Below, one piece after another: positions 16,369 to 23,759 of a DNA stretch of 64,000 nucleotides. Origin of the DNA: Treponema parvum (GTDB taxonomy: Bacteria; Spirochaetota; Spirochaetia; Treponematales; Treponemataceae); assembly GCF_017893965.1 (NCBI RefSeq), contig NZ_CP054142.1, positions 2,356,001-2,420,000 on the forward strand, given 5' to 3'. The notes beneath the pieces were generated by a model. That model did no database searches. It was not told where the DNA came from and saw only the letters and a program-made list of their open reading frames with translations. The stretch's first letter is position 1. Each line of letters starts with the position of its first letter. A program made the position numbers and the translations under genes.

Positions 16369-17286
16369 ATGGCGTTATCTTTAAGACAAAAATACGGTAA
16401 ATATTTTTCACTTATGTCATCTCTTACCAAGGCCGCGCCTAAAATCGATGCTACGAACGTATACGAAGAAGCGAATATTGAAACCAGAAAAGTCATGTAT
16501 TCCATGCTTAAAGAAAACATGCTTCCGGGGACAAGACTTGAAAACGTTGAAAATTTTAAAGCCTTTAACGAGGCTGTAAAAAGCGGAAAGCGCGGGCTAA
16601 TCCTTATGGAGCATTACAGCAACATGGATTTACCGGCTCTCATATATCAGCTGGCCTGTTACAAAGAACCGTGGGGAAAGGAACTGTCCGACCGCATTGT
16701 CGCGATTGCAGGCATGAAACTGAATGAAGAAAATCCTATGGTACGTGCATGGGCGGAAGGATTTACTCGCGTTATAATCTATCCGAGTCGCAGTCTGGAA
16801 TCCGTTGAAAATAAAGAAATCCCTGAAGAAGAAAAACTTGCCGAAAAAAAACGCGCCCGCGCCATTAACCTTGCGGCAATGCGCGCCATAGATGCGTGCA
16901 AAAAGAGGGGACAGGTTATCTTAGTGTTTCCGTCGGGAACCCGCTATCGCCCCGGAAAACCCGAAACAAAACGCGGGCTTCGCGAAGTAGACAGTTACCT
17001 CCGCATGTTTGATGTGATGATTCTCGTTTCCATAAACGGAAACTGCCTGCGCCTTGATCCTGAAAACACGGAAGACATGCTGGCGGACTTGGTCTATGAA
17101 GACATAATAATACAAGCGTCAAGCCCCGTCATAGAATGCAAAAAATTCAGGGAAGATATTTTAAACAAACTTCCCAAAGACGATCCCGATCCCAAACAAA
17201 AAGTCGTGAACGAAATCATGTCAATATTTGACAGGCAGCATGATGAAATTGAAAAGATTCGGGAAAAAGAAATAGAAAAAATTTAA
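16369..17286 (+). CDS. PlsC-like 1-acyl-glycerol-3-phosphate acyltransferase family protein
   Basis: The 305-residue protein has the acyltransferase motifs in order: HYSNMD (HX4D catalytic pair, about 82-87), a middle block TRVIIYPSRS, and VFPSGTRYRPGK (motif III for glycerol-phosphate binding, about 186). Such enzymes acylate glycerol 3-phosphate or lysophosphatidate in membrane lipid synthesis. The C-terminus is a charged helix (QHDEIEKIREKEIEKI). No clear membrane segment is seen, so it is probably peripheral. The start follows CAGGAG at slightly long spacing. Confidence 0.82.
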   Translation: MALSLRQKYGKYFSLMSSLTKAAPKIDATNVYEEANIETRKVMYSMLKENMLPGTRLENVENFKAFNEAVKSGKRGLILMEHYSNMDLPALIYQLACYKEPWGKELSDRIVAIAGMKLNEENPMVRAWAEGFTRVIIYPSRSLESVENKEIPEEEKLAEKKRARAINLAAMRAIDACKKRGQVILVFPSGTRYRPGKPETKRGLREVDSYLRMFDVMILVSINGNCLRLDPENTEDMLADLVYEDIIIQASSPVIECKKFREDILNKLPKDDPDPKQKVVNEIMSIFDRQHDEIEKIREKEIEKI

Positions 17287-17647
17287 AAGAGACGGCCGAT
17301 ATTTTACCGCAATAGCCTGAAGAGGACCGCCGCAAAAGCCGATTATTTTTTCAACAGTCCGTCGTCCGTGATTCTGCAAAATGTCCTTAGTGCGGTCGCC
17401 GGGGAAACGCTGTAAAATTTTTGCAGCGAGGACGGCAGACAGTTAAAAATTTTCTCGACTGCAAAAAAAATATGTGTTATACTTTGTTTAAGAGAAAATT
17501 CTCGATATTTTAGTGTTTAAGATAAGTGCCGTTTCTTGAGTATTAAGAGTGAAACTGCTTCTGTCCGAAAATGGGATAGGCGTGCGTTCGCTCTTTTTTT
17601 ATGTAAAAAGTTATAAAGCGCGCCGTCCTTGCCTATATGGGGGTCTT
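17287..17647 (+). other. Intergenic leader of the redox operon
   Basis: About 360 bp without a gene. It contains hairpin-forming stretches (around 17408-17428 and 17490-17505) and, from about 17490, the presumed 155-nt leader of the operon below. A longer in-frame start at 17549 exists for the first gene but adds 33 residues that do not belong to the fold. Confidence 0.5.
17455..17483 (+). promoter_or_regulatory. Extended -10 promoter of the GlpA-like operon
   Basis: TCGACT (17455-17460, four of six -35 matches), a 17-bp spacer and TATACT (17478-17483) preceded by TGT, which makes an extended -10. Confidence 0.55.
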
Positions 17648-19117
17648 ATGCAATACGACGTAGCCGTGATCGGCTGTGGAATCGTAGGCGCAGCGGCGGC
17701 ATATACGCTTTCAAAGTATAAGCTCAACATAGCTGTCGTCGAAGCTGAAAACGATGTTTCCGATGTTACGACAAAAGCAAACAGCGGTATTCTTCACGCA
17801 GGGTTCGATCCTGAACCGGGAACAACAATGGCCAAACTTAACGTAGACGGAGTTGCCATGGCCAAAGATCTGTGCAAAGACCTTGACGTTCCCGTGTCAT
17901 GGTGCGGTTCCTATGTAGTAGCTTTTTCCGATTCCGAAATGAAAACTCTAAAAGACCTGTACGACAGGGGCGTAGCAAACGGCGTTCCGGGCATGGAAAT
18001 TCTAAATGCAAAACAGGTGCAAAACAAAGAAAAAAATCTTTCCACTAAAATAAAAGGCGCTCTGTTCGCACCGTCTGCGGGAGTGGTATCTCCGTGGGAG
18101 TATGCCCTCGCCTTCATTGAAACCGCCGTAAAAAACGGCACAACCCTTCACAGAAATTTCAAAGTAAATTCGATAATCAAAGCTGAAAACGGCGGATACG
18201 TCGTAAAAAGCGAATCAGGGAGCGAAGTGTCGGCAAAATACGTCGTAAACGCGGCAGGCTTGAATTCCGACGTCATTCACAACTTGGTTTCACCTCCGAC
18301 GTTTAAAATAAAACCCGTAAAAGGCGAATACTACCTTTTAGACAAAAATACAGGCGGCCTAGTAAAGCACGTGATCTTTCAGTGTCCGAATGAAAACGGC
18401 AAGGGAGTTTTAGTGTCGCCCACAGCGCACGGAAACATAATCGTAGGGCCGAACGCAAGCCCTTCCGCAAAGGACGACGTAAGCGTCACGAGCAAAGGCC
18501 TTGACTTTGTCGCGGAAAAAGCGCGCCTTTCGGTACCAAACTTGGATCTTCGCACATCGATAAGAAATTTTGCTGGAGTGAGAGCAAATGTGGATACGGA
18601 CGATTTTATAATCGCCGAAGCCGAAAACGCCAAAGGCTTCATAGACCTTGCAGGCATAAAATCGCCGGGTCTGACTTCGGCTCCGGCAATAGCGGTGCGC
18701 TGCCTTGAACTGCTTGAAAAATCAGGGCTCCCGCTGGAAGAAAAAAAAGTTTACACGGACAAAAGACAAAGGATCAGGTTCAAAGAACTTTCTTTGAAAG
18801 AAAAAACGGAGCTTATAAAGCACAATCCGCTTTACGGAAGGATAATCTGTCGCTGCGAAACCATTACGGAAGGAGAGATTCTTGAAGCCCTAGCTTCGCC
18901 TGTGCCGCCCGTCTCAATAGACGGCATAAAACGCCGCTGCGGAACGGGAATGGGCCGCTGCCAAGGAGGATTCTGCGGCCCGCGCGTGATAGAAATTCTT
19001 ATGAAAAAAACACACATGAGCTATAAAGATGTTATTCTCGATAAAGAGGCGTCTTTTATGCTTTCGGGAATAACGAAAAAAGAATCGGAAAAAGATCTGA
19101 TGGAAGGTGCCCTATGA
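17648..19117 (+). CDS. FAD-dependent glycerol-3-phosphate dehydrogenase-like protein with BFD iron-sulfur domain
   Basis: I chose the start at 17648, after GGGGG, where the dinucleotide-binding motif begins (DVAVIGCGIVGAAAAYTLSK). The 489-residue protein is a DAO-type flavoprotein (about 1-370) resembling GlpA and YgaF/LhgO-like oxidases. A C-terminal BFD-type [2Fe-2S] module carries CRCETITEGEI and CGTGMGRCQGGFCGP. It overlaps the next FAD gene by 4 bp and is followed by a DUF1667 gene, a common three-gene unit in anaerobes. The expected role is oxidation of glycerol 3-phosphate or a related alcohol, passing electrons to the partner flavoprotein. Confidence 0.85.
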   Translation: MQYDVAVIGCGIVGAAAAYTLSKYKLNIAVVEAENDVSDVTTKANSGILHAGFDPEPGTTMAKLNVDGVAMAKDLCKDLDVPVSWCGSYVVAFSDSEMKTLKDLYDRGVANGVPGMEILNAKQVQNKEKNLSTKIKGALFAPSAGVVSPWEYALAFIETAVKNGTTLHRNFKVNSIIKAENGGYVVKSESGSEVSAKYVVNAAGLNSDVIHNLVSPPTFKIKPVKGEYYLLDKNTGGLVKHVIFQCPNENGKGVLVSPTAHGNIIVGPNASPSAKDDVSVTSKGLDFVAEKARLSVPNLDLRTSIRNFAGVRANVDTDDFIIAEAENAKGFIDLAGIKSPGLTSAPAIAVRCLELLEKSGLPLEEKKVYTDKRQRIRFKELSLKEKTELIKHNPLYGRIICRCETITEGEILEALASPVPPVSIDGIKRRCGTGMGRCQGGFCGPRVIEILMKKTHMSYKDVILDKEASFMLSGITKKESEKDLMEGAL

Positions 19118-20403
19118 ACGGATCCTATGAACTCATTGTCGTCGGCGCGGGGCCTGCAGGTTTGGCGGCCGCACTTGAAGCGTGGAATAACGGACTCAGA
19201 AAGATACTTATAGTCGAGCGGGCAAAAGAGGCCGGCGGAATTTTGATGCAGTGCATACATAACGGGTTCGGCCTGCACTACTTCAAAGAGGAACTGACGG
19301 GCCCTGAATACGCCGGCCGATTCGTGAACATGGTATCGGAAACGGGCATAGAAATAAAACTTGACACTATGGTTTTGGAAATCACTTGCGACAAAAAAGT
19401 CCACACCATAAATACTTCGGACGGGTACTGCATTTACGACGCTAAAAGCATTGTCCTTGCCATGGGCTGCCGTGAAAGAACCCGCGGCGCCATAGCTACA
19501 CCCGGAACCAGGCCTGCAGGAATTTATACGGCGGGAACTGCCCAGCGTCTTTTGAACATCGAAGGATACATGGTGGGTAAGCGCGTGCTCATTTTAGGCA
19601 GCGGAGACATCGGACTCATAATGGCGCGACGAATGACTCTTGAAGGAGCCAAAGTTCTTGCCTGCGTCGAGATAATGCCGTATTCGGGAGGGCTTACGCG
19701 CAATATAGTCCAATGTCTGCACGACTTTGACATTCCGTTATACCTGTCGCATTCCATAGTCGACATAAAAGGTGATAAGCGCGTAGAAAAAGCCGTCGTT
19801 ATGAAACTTGATGAAAATCGAAAGCCTGTCCCCGGAAGCGAAATGGAATTTGACTGCGACACAATACTTTTAAGCGTGGGGCTTATTCCCGAAAACGAGC
19901 TTACTGAAAAAGCTTCGATATCTATGGATGCGAGAACGCGGGGCGCCGTAGTTTTTGAAAACAGAGAAACTTCCGTGCCGGGAATTTTTGCCTGCGGAAA
20001 CGCCGTACACGTGCACGACCTTGTAGACTTTGTAACCGAAGAAGGACAGATAGCCGGCCGCGGAAGCGCACGGTTCGTCATGCAAGGTAAAAACACTCCT
20101 CTTGCGACGGATAAAGAAAATATTATAGAAATCTCCAACGGCTTTGACGTAGGTTATACCGTTCCTCAAAAAATAAGAAGCGGGAATTTCAGCGATAAGA
20201 TAGGCGTTTATTTTCGCGTACGTTCAGTACACAAAACTCCAGCCTTTATAAGCGTAAAATCCGCCGACAAAGAAATTTACCGCGTAAAGCGCACACACTT
20301 GGCGCCGGGCGAAATGGAAAGAATAGACCTCACAAAAAAAATGCTTGCCGATGTGAACGGTAAAATATCAATCGGCATTGAAACCGAACAAGCCGTAAAA
20401 TAA
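19114..20403 (+). CDS. NAD(P)/FAD-dependent oxidoreductase, partner of the GlpA-like protein
   Basis: The 429-residue flavoprotein has an N-terminal FAD motif (ELIVVGAGPAGLAAALEAW), a second nucleotide motif (RVLILGSGDIGLIMARRM, about 154) and GIFACGNAVHVHDLVD, typical of the pyridine-nucleotide disulfide oxidoreductase family without a redox disulfide. A C-terminal beta domain of about 90 residues follows. It is coupled by ATGA to the upstream gene. In this three-gene unit it probably moves electrons from the GlpA-like subunit to NAD(P) or another acceptor. Confidence 0.85.
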   Translation: MNGSYELIVVGAGPAGLAAALEAWNNGLRKILIVERAKEAGGILMQCIHNGFGLHYFKEELTGPEYAGRFVNMVSETGIEIKLDTMVLEITCDKKVHTINTSDGYCIYDAKSIVLAMGCRERTRGAIATPGTRPAGIYTAGTAQRLLNIEGYMVGKRVLILGSGDIGLIMARRMTLEGAKVLACVEIMPYSGGLTRNIVQCLHDFDIPLYLSHSIVDIKGDKRVEKAVVMKLDENRKPVPGSEMEFDCDTILLSVGLIPENELTEKASISMDARTRGAVVFENRETSVPGIFACGNAVHVHDLVDFVTEEGQIAGRGSARFVMQGKNTPLATDKENIIEISNGFDVGYTVPQKIRSGNFSDKIGVYFRVRSVHKTPAFISVKSADKEIYRVKRTHLAPGEMERIDLTKKMLADVNGKISIGIETEQAVK

Positions 20404-20422
20404 GCTATAAGGACGAACGACC

Positions 20423-20776
20423 ATGAAAAATATAATCTGTATTTGCTGCCCGACGGGCTGCCACTTAAGCGTAGACGAAACCAAGGGCTTTGCCGTCAGC
20501 GGGAATCTATGTAAACGCGGTGAAATTTACGGTAAGCAGGAAATTCAGGACCCGCGCCGCATAGTGACAAGCACCGTCGCCGTAAAAGGCGGACGATACT
20601 CGCGCTGCCCGGTAAAAACCAGCGGCACGATCCCCAAAGGAATGATGTTCGACGCAATGAAAACCCTCGACAATATTATAATAAAGGCTCCCATAAAAAC
20701 GGGACAAGTTATTATAAAAGATATCTGCGGAAGTCAAGTAGACTTTATCGCAACGCAGACGATCGAAGCCAGATAG
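20423..20776 (+). CDS. DUF1667 protein, third subunit of the redox operon
   Basis: A 117-residue protein with four N-terminal cysteines arranged as CICCPTGCHL and NLCKRGEIYG, which suggests an iron-sulfur or zinc site. The remainder is a beta-rich domain with QDPRRIVTSTV and the block CPVKTSGTIPKG. It nearly always accompanies the two flavoproteins upstream and is thought to be part of their complex; its own chemistry is not established. Spacing is 19 bp with an AAGGACGA site. Confidence 0.88.
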   Translation: MKNIICICCPTGCHLSVDETKGFAVSGNLCKRGEIYGKQEIQDPRRIVTSTVAVKGGRYSRCPVKTSGTIPKGMMFDAMKTLDNIIIKAPIKTGQVIIKDICGSQVDFIATQTIEAR

Positions 20777-20857
20777 GTTCCCGATATGAGCCGGATAGCG
20801 GTCCGATCTTGACCGTACGAACCTCGACATGCATAGGCGCAGGGCATTCACAGCGGC

Positions 20858-20887
20858 TTGACAATGGCGCTTGAATTCTGTTATGAT
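20858..20887 (+). promoter_or_regulatory. Promoter of the tRNA cluster
   Basis: TTGACA (20858-20863), an 18-bp spacer and TATGAT (20882-20887), 14 nt before the first tRNA. Confidence 0.65.
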
Positions 20888-20901
20888 TTTTCTACATCTT
20901 T

Positions 20902-20986
20902 GGAGCGATGTCCGAGTGGTCGATGGAGGTAGTCTTGAAAACTATTGAACCGCGAGGTTCCGGGGGTTCGAATCCCTCTCGCTCCG
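20902..20986 (+). tRNA. tRNA-Ser (anticodon TGA)
   Basis: Acceptor GGAGCGA/TCGCTCC with discriminator G. The anticodon loop CTTGAAA gives TGA. A long variable arm, typical of class II serine tRNAs, runs from TGAACCGCGAGGTTCCG, followed by the T loop TTCGAAT. First of five tRNAs. Confidence 0.95.
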
Positions 20987-20997
20987 GCTAATTTTAC

Positions 20998-21082
20998 GGA
21001 AGCGTGGTAGAGCGGTAATACAACGGATTGCTAATCCGTCAGTTCCTTTCGGGCTGGGCAGGTTCGACTCCTGTCGCTTCCG
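20998..21082 (+). tRNA. tRNA-Ser (anticodon GCT)
   Basis: Acceptor GGAAGCG/CGCTTCC, discriminator G. Anticodon stem ACGGA/TCCGT with loop TTGCTAA gives GCT for AGC/AGU. Long class II variable arm around AGTTCCTTTCGGGCTG. Confidence 0.95.
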
Positions 21083-21110
21083 CTAGATGTACAGTTTTTT
21101 AACTGTAAAT

Positions 21111-21185
21111 GAGACTATAGCTCAGCTGGATTAGAGCATCACCCTGCGGAGGTGAGGGTCGCACGTTCGAATCGTGTTAGTCTCG
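21111..21185 (+). tRNA. tRNA-Arg (anticodon GCG)
   Basis: Acceptor GAGACTA/TAGTCTC with discriminator G, D stem GCTC/GAGC, anticodon stem TCACC/GGTGA with loop CTGCGGA, short variable loop, T stem GCACG/CGTGT. The loop register (U33 before GCG) gives anticodon GCG, read as arginine. Most bacteria use ACG (inosine) here, so this is unusual. A perfect hairpin (TACAGTT/AACTGTA, 21089-21106) separates it from the previous tRNA. Confidence 0.85.
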
Positions 21186-21219
21186 TACAGGTTTTTGGGC
21201 CTGATGAATAATTACTTCT

Positions 21220-21306
21220 GGAAAGATGCGGGAGCGGTCGATCCGGACGGTCTCGAAAACCGTTGAACCTTTATTGGTTCCGGGGGTTCGAATCCCCCTC
21301 TTTCCG
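21220..21306 (+). tRNA. tRNA-Ser (anticodon CGA)
   Basis: Acceptor GGAAAGA/TCTTTCC, discriminator G. Anticodon stem ACGGT/ACCGT with loop CTCGAAA gives CGA. Long variable arm TGAACCTTTATTGGTTCCG; T loop TTCGAAT. Confidence 0.95.
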
Positions 21307-21363
21307 TAAAGCGGAATTTATCTTTGCGAATGCAAAATTCCGCAGCTCTCCTTAACAGTAAAT

Positions 21364-21398
21364 CTTGAGAAATCACCTTTAGCGATTTTTTCGAGAGG
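21364..21398 (+). repeat. Hairpin element, copy 1
   Basis: A hairpin-prone stretch between two Ser tRNAs. Its core CCTTTAGCGATTTTTTCGAG recurs, inverted, at 27861-27900. The (TT)GAGAAATC...GATTTTTTCGAG pairing followed by a purine-rich tail could act as a terminator. Confidence 0.5.
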
Positions 21399-21416
21399 AA
21401 CGTAAATTGAAACTTT

Positions 21417-21502
21417 GGAAAGGTGTCCGAGTGGTTTAAGGTACACGCTTGGAAGGCGTGCGTACCCAAAAGGTACCGGGGGTTCGAATCCCCCCCTTTC
21501 CG
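21417..21502 (+). tRNA. tRNA-Ser (anticodon GGA)
   Basis: Acceptor GGAAAGG/CCTTTCC, discriminator G. Anticodon stem CACGC/GCGTG with loop TTGGAAG gives GGA. Long variable arm CGTACCCAAAAGGTACCG. With the others it completes TGA, GCT, CGA and GGA serine acceptors in one cluster. Confidence 0.95.
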
Positions 21503-21506
21503 TTTT

Positions 21507-21602
21507 GCCCAGGTGCCATGCAGAGCGCAGCTTGCAAACCCAGCCAGATCAGGAATGAAGCAACTGTAGTAAGATTGCTCTCGTGCCGTGGAATACCTGG
21601 GC
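21507..21602 (+). ncRNA. ffs: SRP RNA (4.5S type)
   Basis: GCCCAGGT at the 5' end pairs with ACCTGGGC at the 3' end. The apical part CCAGATCAGGAATGAAGCA aligns base for base with the universal SRP domain IV. The GGAA tetraloop and AGCA side of the symmetric loop are kept. The stem pair C-G is replaced by A-T on both sides, a compensated change. The usual CAGG side reads CAGA here. The RNA guides membrane protein insertion with Ffh. It follows tRNA-Ser(GGA) by 4 bp and ends in eight T residues (21603-21610), so the terminal stem also acts as terminator. Confidence 0.88.
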
Positions 21603-21610
21603 TTTTTTTT
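21603..21610 (+). terminator. T-run terminating the tRNA/SRP RNA transcript
   Basis: Eight T residues directly follow the closing GCCCAGGT/ACCTGGGC stem of the SRP RNA, forming an intrinsic terminator. Confidence 0.8.
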
Positions 21611-21672
21611 GCCCGCAACATCGCACCGCCGCAAAATCGCAACACCCGTCGCCGCCGTAAAAATCCGCTGTA

Positions 21673-22344
21673 TCAGGGCAAACCGGTTTTATCCTCTTCA
21701 ATTGTGATGTACGTTAATACCAAAAACAATTCACACATCAATATCGAATACTCCGAATATAATCTTATCGAAACACAGCCTATGATTACGCCTATACCGA
21801 AATTGCAAATCACAATGATGTATTTGATAAACGAATAAAGACAATCTCGGTTTTTCGTATGAATGTATTGCGACAATTGAATCATACCGCTCTTTAAATT
21901 TCCGGTGATCATCGTAGTAGCGATGGGGCTGTTATCTATTCTGTCGAAATTCGCTACCTGAACCGCCGCAATAAGCGATATAACGCAGTTGACCGCATGA
22001 TTGGAATAATTTTTGCCGAAAAACGCGATACAGGCTATCAACACAGCTTCCAGTATCAAAATAATTTTAAGTCTTATGTGCGAGCGCAAATTCTTTTTTG
22101 TTTTTAACAATTCCGATATGAATATTCCGACGGCAAAGGTAACAACCGGTATAAGATATTTTACGCTTTTATTGAATTCACGGTTTGCCAATGCAATAAA
22201 GATAAGCACCACGTTTCCTGTTTGCGCGTTTGCAAAAACATTGCCTTTGAGAATGTACGAATAGGAATCAAGGAATCCGCCGAGCAGCGACAAGCAAATT
22301 CCGATTTTAATATTTTCGTTGTTTTTTCTAATCTTCGTTTCCAT
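21673..22344 (-). CDS. YoaK-family (DUF1275) membrane protein
   Basis: A 223-residue protein with about six hydrophobic segments and the family block GNVFANAQTGNVV near residue 34; a second block is NSPIATTMITGNLKSG near 140. The function of the family is not established; it is seen as a small membrane permease-like fold. It is more AT-rich than its neighbours and has no good Shine-Dalgarno. It stands alone, converging on the SRP RNA gene. Confidence 0.85.
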   Translation of the reverse strand: METKIRKNNENIKIGICLSLLGGFLDSYSYILKGNVFANAQTGNVVLIFIALANREFNKSVKYLIPVVTFAVGIFISELLKTKKNLRSHIRLKIILILEAVLIACIAFFGKNYSNHAVNCVISLIAAVQVANFDRIDNSPIATTMITGNLKSGMIQLSQYIHTKNRDCLYSFIKYIIVICNFGIGVIIGCVSIRLYSEYSILMCELFLVLTYITIEEDKTGLP

Positions 22345-22418
22345 AATACTTTAACATCGCAGGCGCGGAGCCGCTTTTCAGCCGTTTTAGCCGATAATTT
22401 CACCCGATAAAATAATTT

Positions 22419-23711
22419 TTATCTATTTACGCCGCCGCCTTTATATCCCAGCGCACGTAACCTTTCCAATAAAGGCGGATGGTTATAGTTAAAAACCGAA
22501 TAAATTTTAGGAACTGAAATTTCCGACATGTTTTCCATATTCAATTTTATAAGCGCATTAGAAAGATCTCCTCCGTCTCCGCAGATTTTTGCGGCAAAAG
22601 CGTCCGCCTCAAATTCGTCCTTTCTGGAAAAATAATTACCCACAGCGCCTAACAAGCCGCCGAATCCGCCGAAAACTATTCCCAGTAAAAAAAGAGACGT
22701 AAAACATTCCACAGTTCTATAACTTTCATTTAAAAAAGAAAAGCCGAAGGCGTCGAGCATTCCGCGCGATAAACTTAACCTGTACGCCGCAAACAGCGCA
22801 AGGATAACGAGCGGAATCATTATGCAAAGCCGCTTTACGATATGGTGTTTTTTATAGTGACCCAGCTCGTGGGCGAGAACGGCTTCTATTTCCTGCGGGA
22901 GAAGCTGTTTTATAAGAGTATCGTAAAGAACTACCCTTTTGGCGTTCCCGAATCCGGTAAAATACGCGTTTGAATGACGGCTCCGTCTTGAAGCGTCCAT
23001 AACGAAAAGTCCTTTAGCTTTAAAAGCACATTTTGCAAGAAGTTTTTCAAGGCGGTCTTTAAGTTCGCCTTCGGGTAAGGCGGTAAATTTATTGAAGAGC
23101 GGAGCGATAAACAAGGGATAAATTAGCGAAATCAGCAGCGAAATACATATGTAAGCGGCGGCTAAAAATATCCACCATGAAGATCTGAACACCGAAAATA
23201 TTAGGGTCATCACGGCAAGAAGCAGCGCCGTAATACAAAGCGGGACTATACAGTCTTTTATTCGGTCTAAAACCCACATCTTAAACGTCATTACCGAAAA
23301 ACCGAAACGTTTTTCTATTGAAAATTCCCGGTAAAGCTCAAAAGGAAGCGAAACGATCTTTCCCGGAACAGACGAGACAAGCGCAAATAAAAAGACTGCA
23401 AAAAAAGCGGCGTGCGTAACGTTTTGAAGTGTAAATTTCAAAATAAAAGCGTAAACTCCGCCGCAGACTAAAAGCAGAGAAAGCCCCGCGTACAATATGC
23501 TTTCAGGAATCTGCAGCACATATTTTGCATCTTCGTATGCGCAGATGCATTTTAATTTTTCTTCAACGATTATGCCGGAAAGCTCTTTGGGAACCTTGCG
23601 TCCGTTTTTCAAGCGGTTATAATAGTCAAGAAATTCGAGCGCTTGATCCAAGAACAAAGAAAATACCGTCGATGCCAAAAAAATAATAACAAAAATATTC
23701 GAGTAATTCAT
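22419..23711 (-). CDS. M48-family membrane zinc metallopeptidase (Ste24/CaaX protease-like)
   Basis: The 430-residue protein has several membrane helices in its first 200 residues (the Peptidase_M48_N region). The catalytic motif is HELGHYKKHH (H281, E282, H285), with the third zinc ligand in the later block DEFEADAFAAK. Ste24 homologues cleave prenylated proteins in eukaryotes; in bacteria they act in membrane protein quality control. Length and order match Ste24-type enzymes rather than HtpX. It may be transcribed with the bisphosphatase gene 48 bp upstream. Confidence 0.9.
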   Translation of the reverse strand: MNYSNIFVIIFLASTVFSLFLDQALEFLDYYNRLKNGRKVPKELSGIIVEEKLKCICAYEDAKYVLQIPESILYAGLSLLLVCGGVYAFILKFTLQNVTHAAFFAVFLFALVSSVPGKIVSLPFELYREFSIEKRFGFSVMTFKMWVLDRIKDCIVPLCITALLLAVMTLIFSVFRSSWWIFLAAAYICISLLISLIYPLFIAPLFNKFTALPEGELKDRLEKLLAKCAFKAKGLFVMDASRRSRHSNAYFTGFGNAKRVVLYDTLIKQLLPQEIEAVLAHELGHYKKHHIVKRLCIMIPLVILALFAAYRLSLSRGMLDAFGFSFLNESYRTVECFTSLFLLGIVFGGFGGLLGAVGNYFSRKDEFEADAFAAKICGDGGDLSNALIKLNMENMSEISVPKIYSVFNYNHPPLLERLRALGYKGGGVNR

Positions 23712-23759
23712 AATTTTTTTATTGCTTTATCAATTCCGCGTTGTCGCACAGGACGAAAC

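Noticed and set aside
19524-20138. 204-codon minus-strand frame
   Set aside because: Antisense of the FAD oxidoreductase gene, which has clear motifs in the other direction.
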